Source: Bacteroidia bacterium
GTDB lineage: Bacteria; Planctomycetota; Phycisphaerae; Phycisphaerales; SM1A02
NCBI GenBank assembly: GCA_030054235.1
Contig: JASGCG010000015.1
Coordinates: 1 to 12,434, forward strand
DNA: 12,434 nt
Direction: 5' to 3'
Shown: piece after piece, positions 7,666 to 12,434 of the stretch
Position numbering within the stretch: position 1 is the first letter of the stretch
Layout of the letters: every line of letters starts with the position of its first letter
Program-made: the position numbers and the translations under genes
The notes under the pieces: model-generated
Databases searched by the model: none
What the model saw: only the letters and a program-made list of their open reading frames with translations
What the model was told of the DNA's origin: nothing

Positions 7666-8627
7666 GCGAGGCATCGTCGGGCGGGCGCTCCTTCGATCTT
7701 GACTACCGGGAAGGCCACATGCGGCTGGGCGTGGCGTTGCTGCTCGTCGCCGCGGCCGGTTTCCAGTGGAGCGGCGGTACAGCTTGGCTCCCCACGTGGC
7801 TGGGCAACATCGGCCTTCGATTCGGACTCGACAGCGTGGACAGCTTGCGTGTGCTCATCGGGCTCGAACTCACGGGTGCAGGCCTGTGCCTGGGGCTTCG
7901 GCGCATCGGGGCAAAGGTTGCCTGGGGCTGTGCGCTGGCTGCGGCCTTCGTATCGCTCGCCGAGCTCGCCGCGCTGAATGCACCTGGAGCCGTTGCCACC
8001 GGTGCCGGCGCTTCAGCCATGCTCATGCCGGCGATCGTGCTCGCCGTCGCCATCCTCTTCCTGGTGGCCAAGCCGTCGCCGTCGGCAGCCGCGCCCCAGT
8101 CGGCGCTCTCGGTGGTGGTCACCTCGATCATCGCCTTCACGGCCATGATGGGCATCGCCGCGCGCCTCCCTGTCGAGAACACCGTCAAGACCGAGGCGTT
8201 CGCGAACCAAGGACTGAAGGCCATCGACCTCGCCTTCGAATCGTGGAAGGGCCGGACCTTCGCCGATGCTGGTGTCGCGAAGCACCTGCCCCGCCTGACC
8301 GCCGAAACGCTTGAAGGCGACGCGATCGTCGTCTTCTACAACCCCAAGTGCGGACAGTGCCACGAGGTCTTCGATCGCTGGCTCGCGTCGGGACGCAGCG
8401 AGAAGATCATCGCCGTCATGGTCCCCGCGGCCGAGGGCGCGCTCGAAGCAGCGGGCGATGGAGACATCGGCGACATCAACTGTCCGACCTGCGTGCGCCT
8501 TGAGTTGCCCAAGGGCCCGACCTGGCTCATCACGACGCCGAGCGTGGCCGTGCTCAAGGACGGCGTGATCCGCTGCACCGCGGACAAGGACTTCACGTCG
8601 TGCCTGGGCGCCCCGCCCGCTCCGTGA
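7662..8627 (+). CDS. Membrane-anchored thioredoxin-like protein, paralogue of the preceding gene
   Basis: A 321-residue protein with about four hydrophobic segments in the first 165 residues, then a thioredoxin-like domain: VVFYNPKCGQCHE (C230/C233), a second pair CPTC (C274/C277), LPKGPTWLITTPSVAVLKDG with a probable cis-proline P293, and C-terminal cysteines. The arrangement matches the preceding protein. The second CxxC lies 19 residues before the cis-proline in both, and x-KGP-x-x-x-x-x-TP-x-V-x-x-x-KDGV is shared. The membrane half lacks CGCFG. The GTG start at 7662 is set by GGAGGG six nt upstream and a GTGA overlap with the previous stop; an ATG at 7719 would remove the N-terminal tail. 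Probably a partner in the same thiol-redox process; substrate unknown. The 3' end overlaps tilS by 35 bp on the opposite strand. Confidence 0.75.
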   Translation: MSEASSGGRSFDLDYREGHMRLGVALLLVAAAGFQWSGGTAWLPTWLGNIGLRFGLDSVDSLRVLIGLELTGAGLCLGLRRIGAKVAWGCALAAAFVSLAELAALNAPGAVATGAGASAMLMPAIVLAVAILFLVAKPSPSAAAPQSALSVVVTSIIAFTAMMGIAARLPVENTVKTEAFANQGLKAIDLAFESWKGRTFADAGVAKHLPRLTAETLEGDAIVVFYNPKCGQCHEVFDRWLASGRSEKIIAVMVPAAEGALEAAGDGDIGDINCPTCVRLELPKGPTWLITTPSVAVLKDGVIRCTADKDFTSCLGAPPAP

Positions 8628-9618
8628 ACTGCGCCTCGCCGCCCTGGATCCTCAACTCCCAGTCGGGCCCGGCGTCGTAGACCCTCGGCTCCGGATCGTT
8701 GCGAAGCAGCTCCTCGGCCCAGTACCTGCTGTCGCCCTGCGCACTCGGCGGCTGCATGAGCTGGATCAGGTACGGAAGCACCTCGGGGATCGCGCGCTCC
8801 ATCCCGCCGAGCTCGAATCGGTAGTCCTTGTTCTCGGGATCCGCGCGTTGCGACATGCGCAGCGCGTTGCCCATGCCGTCGATCGCCTCGGCCGTGTGGG
8901 CCACGTGCACCGCGGCCTTGGGCCAGCGTTCCAGAAGATGCGGCAGCACCTTCGTGCGGAGCATGCCGCGCGCCGAGTCCGGATCCTCGTTGGAGGCATC
9001 CTGATGCCACGGCACGCCGAGTTCCTCGGCGAACGCGACCAGCCGAGCCTTCGGGATGTCGAGGAGCGGTCGCATCAGCACCACGTCCTCGCTGAGCCGG
9101 CGGCTCCACCGCATGCCGCCGACGCCGAAGCTCGCACCACCGCGGCACAGTGCCATCAGCACGGTCTCGAGCTGGTCATCCGCATGGTGTGCGGTGAGGA
9201 CGGCGCCCATCCGCCCCTGGATCACGCACTCGGTCAGTGCCTCGTAGCGCAGGCGCCGCGCCGCAGCCGCGAGGTTGCCGGGCTCCTCGGCCGGGTGCAC
9301 GTCCCGGCGAAAGAACGGCACCCGCAGCAGTTCGCAGTGCGCACGCACGGTCTCGAGTTCGCGCTCGGCCTCAGGGCGCAGGTGATGATGCACGCAGCAG
9401 GCCGCGATCCGTGCCGGACCGGTCCCCCGCTCGTGCAGCGCTGCCATGATCGTGAGCAAGGCCATGCTGTCGGGGCCGCCGCTGACGGCGACGACCGCAT
9501 CCGGCATCGCGCTCGGGTGACGCGTGCACCACAGACGAAGGTTCCGCTCGACCTCGTGCGCGAGGGGATGACGTCCGGCTCGAAGCACAAGCGCGCCGCG
9601 GGGATCCACGGCGCGCAT
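8593..9618 (-). CDS. tilS: tRNA(Ile)-lysidine synthetase
   Basis: Converts the wobble cytidine of the CAU-anticodon tRNA-Ile to lysidine using ATP and lysine, so that the tRNA reads AUA codons. It is essential in most bacteria. The PP-loop ATP site SGGPDS is at residues 46-51. Other family marks are VHHHLRPEAERE, LAAAARRLRYEAL, AHHADDQLETVLM and DASNEDPDSARGMLRTKVLPHL. At 341 aa it has the N-terminal catalytic domain and a short tail but not the long C-terminal domains of the E. coli enzyme. Short forms are known. It starts 24 bp after the B12-domain gene, with no clear Shine-Dalgarno, and is probably cotranscribed with it. Confidence 0.93.
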   Translation of the reverse strand: MRAVDPRGALVLRAGRHPLAHEVERNLRLWCTRHPSAMPDAVVAVSGGPDSMALLTIMAALHERGTGPARIAACCVHHHLRPEAERELETVRAHCELLRVPFFRRDVHPAEEPGNLAAAARRLRYEALTECVIQGRMGAVLTAHHADDQLETVLMALCRGGASFGVGGMRWSRRLSEDVVLMRPLLDIPKARLVAFAEELGVPWHQDASNEDPDSARGMLRTKVLPHLLERWPKAAVHVAHTAEAIDGMGNALRMSQRADPENKDYRFELGGMERAIPEVLPYLIQLMQPPSAQGDSRYWAEELLRNDPEPRVYDAGPDWELRIQGGEAQFTERAGRPGTT

Positions 9619-9642
9619 CGTAGTGCTCTGGTCCGATCGCGG

Positions 9643-10350
9643 TCAGGCGACCGCGCGAGCGCGACGCACCGTGCGTGCGGCAGGCGCCGTCGCCTTCTTC
9701 GCACCGGCAGGTGCGAAGAGTGATTCCATGCTCTCGACGAGTTCGCGCGGCGTGCGGGCCACGACGTTGGCACCGATCTCCTCGGCCAGGCCGGGCACCC
9801 GGTTGAAGATGCCGCCGCCGCAGACGATCTGCATGCCGGCATGGCCGCCGTTGTTGCGGAACATGTCGATCAGCATGCGGAAGCCAGGCGTGTCCTTGCC
9901 GCTCGCCGCCCAGAGCAGCAGCACGTTCGGCTTGCGATTGGTGCACTCCAGGTAGATCTCGTCGTTCGCCACGCCGCCGCCGGCGAAGAAGACATCGAAG
10001 CCTGCGGCCTCAAGCATGTCGGCTGCCATCTGGCTCGCCAGGTCCATGCTCTCGTCCACGCCGCCGAAGATGCAGACGCGCACGTCGCGGCGAGCGCGGC
10101 GCGTGTAGTTCGCGGCGACCTGGTCCACGACCTGGCGCAGCGTGCGGATCGCGTAGTTGTGCGCGAGCGTCGTGAGCTGGTCGTTGCGGTAGTGCGCAAA
10201 GATCATCTCGAGCACGGGCCACGCCACGTCGTTCATCGCGCCCTCGGGCGTCAGGTCCGAGCAGAGCTCGTCGGCGAGCGTGCGGGCCGCGGTGCGGTCA
10301 CCGGTGAGGAGCGTGTTGAAGAGGTTCTCGATGGCGGTGTCGGTGTGCAT
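9643..10350 (-). CDS. Stand-alone B12-binding-domain protein lacking the axial His motif
   Basis: A 235-residue protein with a helical cap-like domain (about 5-80, opening LFNTLLTGDRTAARTLADEL) and a Rossmann-type B12-binding domain (about 88-210). The layout resembles the sensory half of CarH/LitR or the MtaC-type corrinoid proteins. It has no DNA-binding helix-turn-helix and no methyltransferase partner nearby. The usual D-x-H-x-x-G cobalt-ligand motif is replaced by DESMDLA (99-105), so no histidine is present there. The later CGGGIFNRVPGLAEEIGA segment keeps the Gly-Gly loop. The C-terminus is a basic Ala/Lys/Arg tail. The start at 10350 is supported by AAGGAG eight nt upstream. It may bind cobalamin base-on or another ligand, or act as a scaffold; function unknown. 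Confidence 0.75.
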   Translation of the reverse strand: MHTDTAIENLFNTLLTGDRTAARTLADELCSDLTPEGAMNDVAWPVLEMIFAHYRNDQLTTLAHNYAIRTLRQVVDQVAANYTRRARRDVRVCIFGGVDESMDLASQMAADMLEAAGFDVFFAGGGVANDEIYLECTNRKPNVLLLWAASGKDTPGFRMLIDMFRNNGGHAGMQIVCGGGIFNRVPGLAEEIGANVVARTPRELVESMESLFAPAGAKKATAPAARTVRRARAVA

Positions 10351-10358
10351 GGTCAGGT

Positions 10359-10364
10359 CTCCTT
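10359..10364 (-). promoter_or_regulatory. Strong ribosome-binding site of the B12-domain gene
   Basis: AAGGAG on the minus strand, 8 nt before the ATG at 10350. It is one of the best Shine-Dalgarno matches in the window and contrasts with the SD-less starts of the plus-strand operons. Confidence 0.8.
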
Positions 10365-10501
10365 CAGGGGTTCGTGGCAGGCTTCGTCCTGCGCACCGTG
10401 TTCATCGGGAGGAACCCTCGACGCTTCACAGATGACCGCGCTCAGGGCCCCATGTGCGATATTGGACGCCCCAAACCCCGTTCCCGGCGCATCAGCGCGC
10501 C

Positions 10502-10515
10502 TAGACTGGCCGTTA
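10502..10515 (+). promoter_or_regulatory. Probable -10 element (TAGACT) of leaderless ubiE mRNA
   Basis: TAGACT at 10502-10507 followed by 7 nt and the ATG at 10515, with no Shine-Dalgarno. TTCCCG at 10481-10486 is a weak -35 candidate (15-bp spacer). The 164-bp divergent gap (10351-10514) must hold promoters for both ubiE and the B12-domain gene. I could not identify a convincing -10 for the latter. Confidence 0.5.
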
Positions 10516-11285
10516 TGCGTCAGCACGAGTCGGCCGATCCCGCCTGGACCGCCAACGACCTTGAGCGAAATCCCCACGCCGCGAGCGACAAGGCGCTCCG
10601 CGTCCAGCGCATGTTCACCTCGATTGCGCACGCCTACGACCTCAACAATCGGCTGCACAGCTTCTGGCGCGACCAAGCGTGGCGCCGCGCTGCGGTCCGC
10701 ATGACGGAACCCGTGAACGGTGCCCGGGTGCTCGATTGCGCCTGCGGAACCGGCGACCTGACCGAAGCCTTCGCCAATGCAGGAGCCGCAACCGTCACGG
10801 GACTCGACTACACCGCGGCGATGCTCGATCTGGCGAGAGCCAAGTCAATCGATGGCCGTTGCCTAGCCGTGCAGCCCACGTACGTCCAGGGCGATGCCCA
10901 ATCGCTGCCTTGGCCCGATGCGAGCTTCGACATCGTGTCGATCGCCTTCGGCATCCGCAACGTCGACGACACGCTGAAGGCGCTGAAGGAGTTCCACCGC
11001 GTGCTCGCTCCGGGTGGCCGGCTGGTGGTCCTTGAGTTCGGCGAGCCCGGCTTCGCACCCTTGCGCTGGTTCAACCGGCTCTACACGCACCAGATCATGC
11101 CGCTCACGGCAAGCCTGATCGCACGGGACCGCAGCGGCGCGTATCGCTATCTGCCTCGCAGCGTCGAGACGTACCTGAGCCCTGAGCGCCTGCGCGCCCA
11201 AGTGCAAGAGGCGGGCTTCGCGGACGTTCGGCAGGATCGCATGACCTTTGGCGTCTGCGTGGGCACGCTGGGAATCAAGCGCTGA
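10515..11285 (+). CDS. ubiE: Demethylmenaquinone/ubiquinone C-methyltransferase
   Basis: SAM-dependent methyltransferase that adds the ring C-methyl group in menaquinone (MenG) and/or ubiquinone biosynthesis. At 256 aa it has family length. Family marks in order: MFTSIAHAYDLNNRLHSF (about 32-49), SAM motif I VLDCACGTGDLTEAF (about 74), GLDYTAAML, GDAQSLPWPDASFDIVSIAFGIRNVDD, and HRVLAPGGRLVVLEF, ending with FGVCVGTLGIKR. The ATG at 10515 is preferred because it gives family length and sits 7 nt after a -10 hexamer; the frame is open further upstream to 10374. Which quinone is made cannot be decided here. Divergent from the B12-domain gene. Confidence 0.93.
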   Translation: MRQHESADPAWTANDLERNPHAASDKALRVQRMFTSIAHAYDLNNRLHSFWRDQAWRRAAVRMTEPVNGARVLDCACGTGDLTEAFANAGAATVTGLDYTAAMLDLARAKSIDGRCLAVQPTYVQGDAQSLPWPDASFDIVSIAFGIRNVDDTLKALKEFHRVLAPGGRLVVLEFGEPGFAPLRWFNRLYTHQIMPLTASLIARDRSGAYRYLPRSVETYLSPERLRAQVQEAGFADVRQDRMTFGVCVGTLGIKR

Positions 11286-11323
11286 GTCGGGCGGATCAAC
11301 CGTGCGGCCGCGCGTCCTTTGCG

Positions 11324-11355
11324 GATCGGGCCGGGCCGGCTCGATCGGCCTGATC
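11324..11355 (+). repeat. Imperfect inverted repeat after ubiE
   Basis: GATCGGGCC (11324-11332) pairs with GGCCTGATC (11347-11355) at 8 of 9 positions around a 14-nt GC-rich loop. It lies 38 bp after the ubiE stop and about 60 bp before the sppA promoter candidate. There is no U-tract, so it is at best a weak or Rho-assisted terminator hairpin. Confidence 0.3.
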
Positions 11356-11412
11356 ATGCACCGACGGCGGCGAATCGGCTCGGTCCATGGTCACCTGTGG
11401 GACCTCGCGTCG

Positions 11413-11431
11413 TAGGATCCGATCCACGGAG
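11413..11431 (+). promoter_or_regulatory. Probable -10 (TAGGAT) and Shine-Dalgarno of the sppA-like gene
   Basis: TAGGAT (11413-11418) resembles the hexamers before 4191, 6508 and 10515. Here 21 nt separate it from the ATG at 11440, and that spacer contains GGAG at 11428-11431, eight nt before the ATG. This suggests a short-leader, SD-led transcript instead of a leaderless one. Confidence 0.45.
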
Positions 11432-11439
11432 ATCCAACC

Positions 11440-12434
11440 ATGACGCAACTTCCAGGACAACCGTTTCCGCCGCCACCCACCATGCACGGCGAGCCACGCC
11501 CGATCGTCGTCCGCAGCTCGATCACGCGCGGCGCCATCGGCGTCATGGTCGGCCTGCTCGCGACCGTGCTGATCTTCGGCTTCGGCCTCGTGATCGGCTT
11601 CGGCGGCGGCGCGGCGGCAGTCTCCGGCGGCATGCGCCTTGAACGCAGCGAGCTGCGTGCTGGATTCGGCGGACAGATCCTCGTGGTGCCGATCGAAGGC
11701 GGCATCGATGATGCCATGGCGCGCTTCATCGCCGAGTGCGCTCGCGAGATCGATGCAGGCGACAGGCCCGATGCCATCATCCTCCGCGTCGACTCCGGCG
11801 GCGGCGGCGTATCGCCAAGCGACCGCATCTGGAAGGTCGTGCAGGACTGGCAGGCCAAGGGCATCCCGGTCGTCGCGAGCTTCGGCGGCACCGCGGCCAG
11901 CGGCGGCTACTACGTTGCCTGCAGTTGCGACCAGATCGTCGCCGAACCCACCTGCATCACGGGCTCGATCGGCGTGATCGCGCAGATGTTCACGCTGCAG
12001 GGCCTGACCGACAAGGTGGGCATCGCGCCCATGACGATCGTCGCCACCGGCAGCCCGCGCAAGGACGTCGCCAACGACATGTTCCGCACGTGGACCGACA
12101 AGGACCGCGCGGTCGTGCAAGGCATCCTCGACGATGCCTACGCGACCTTCACCAAGCGCGTCCTCGATGGCCGCGCGATCCAGTTCAGCGACCTCAGCGA
12201 TGTGCAGCAGGTCGCCGATGGCTCGGTCTACACGGCGCAGCGGGCGCTCGATGCCGGGCTCGTCGACTCCATCGGCTACCTCGAGGATGCCATCGCGACC
12301 GCCGAGTCGCTCGCGGGCCTCACCGCCGGCGCCGCTGCGGTCTCGCGTCTGTCGCGTCCGGCTGGCCTCTTCGACAATCCGTTCGGCGCCAGCGCGCCAT
12401 CGGGCGGCGCCGCGCTTGGCCAGCTCGGCCATCG
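11440..12434 (+). CDS. sppA: Signal peptide peptidase SppA-like serine protease (family S49), 3' partial
   Basis: Membrane-anchored Ser/Lys protease that degrades cleaved signal peptides and other membrane-embedded peptides. The visible 331 codons have no frameshift and run off the window end. A Pro-rich cytoplasmic N-terminus (about 1-27) precedes one transmembrane helix (about 30-56) and the S49 protease domain: LRVDSGGGGVSPSDRIW, then the nucleophile in GGTAASGGYYVA (Ser154), then CITGSIGVIAQMF. The likely general-base lysine is in SPRKDVAND (Lys208), 54 residues after the serine, close to the spacing in Bacillus-type SppA. The single S49 domain indicates the short SppA form, not the tandem E. 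coli form. The last visible residues are Gly/Ala/Pro-rich, so the stop is probably close. A longer antisense frame on the minus strand is a shadow. Confidence 0.9.
   Translation, partial: MTQLPGQPFPPPPTMHGEPRPIVVRSSITRGAIGVMVGLLATVLIFGFGLVIGFGGGAAAVSGGMRLERSELRAGFGGQILVVPIEGGIDDAMARFIAECAREIDAGDRPDAIILRVDSGGGGVSPSDRIWKVVQDWQAKGIPVVASFGGTAASGGYYVACSCDQIVAEPTCITGSIGVIAQMFTLQGLTDKVGIAPMTIVATGSPRKDVANDMFRTWTDKDRAVVQGILDDAYATFTKRVLDGRAIQFSDLSDVQQVADGSVYTAQRALDAGLVDSIGYLEDAIATAESLAGLTAGAAAVSRLSRPAGLFDNPFGASAPSGGAALGQLGH

Noticed and set aside
11296..12432. Long minus-strand open frame (378 codons) opposite the sppA-like gene
   Set aside because: Low-complexity Asp/Ala/Arg composition with no family motif. 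The plus strand encodes intact S49 catalytic motifs.

Overview
This is a GC-rich, densely packed bacterial chromosomal segment with ten protein genes. Seven are complete, one is cut by the window's right end, one (the first photolyase) loses its C-terminal third at the left end, and one (an Fe-S photolyase) is complete at its 3' end but has an uncertain start. I see no rRNA, tRNA, CRISPR array or insertion sequence. The gene set points to an aerobic or light-exposed Gram-negative-type bacterium with quinones: UbiE/MenG methyltransferase, photolyases, an exported solute-binding domain and membrane thioredoxin-like proteins. Composition and the unusual pairings (solute-binding/permease fusion, MauE-thioredoxin fusions, stand-alone B12-domain protein) would fit a planctomycete such as Phycisphaerae. 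That taxonomic guess is an inference and was not tested.

Region 1 (13-4123, minus strand) is a DNA-photorepair operon read right to left: an Fe-S-cluster cryptochrome/photolyase (FeS-BCP, (6-4)-type), a TIGR01777-type SRPBCC plus NAD-epimerase protein, and a class I-like CPD photolyase. Stop and start codons overlap at both junctions, so the three are probably translationally coupled. The photolyase departs from its family at about position 54, where the first bases of the window look foreign.

Region 2 (4191-8627, plus strand) starts divergently from region 1. A fused solute-binding/permease protein and its ATPase (ATGA overlap) form a polar amino-acid-type ABC importer. After 38 bp come two adjacent related genes (GTGA overlap). 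Each encodes a membrane segment block followed by a thioredoxin-like domain with a CxxCHE active site and a second conserved CxxC. The first also carries a MauE/DoxX-type CGCFG motif. This pair is the most novel-looking system in the window.

Region 3 (8593-10350, minus strand) holds a B12-binding-domain protein lacking the usual axial-ligand histidine, followed by tilS, whose 3' end overlaps the thioredoxin-like gene antisense by 35 bp.

Region 4 (10515-12434, plus strand) holds ubiE/menG and a signal peptide peptidase SppA-like serine protease that runs off the right edge.

A recurring promoter signature is visible. Three of the four plus-strand transcription starts (4191, 6508, 10515) have a TAGNNT hexamer ending exactly 7 nt before the start codon and no Shine-Dalgarno, as expected for leaderless mRNAs. 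The fourth (11440) has the same hexamer but a 21-nt spacer containing GGAG.
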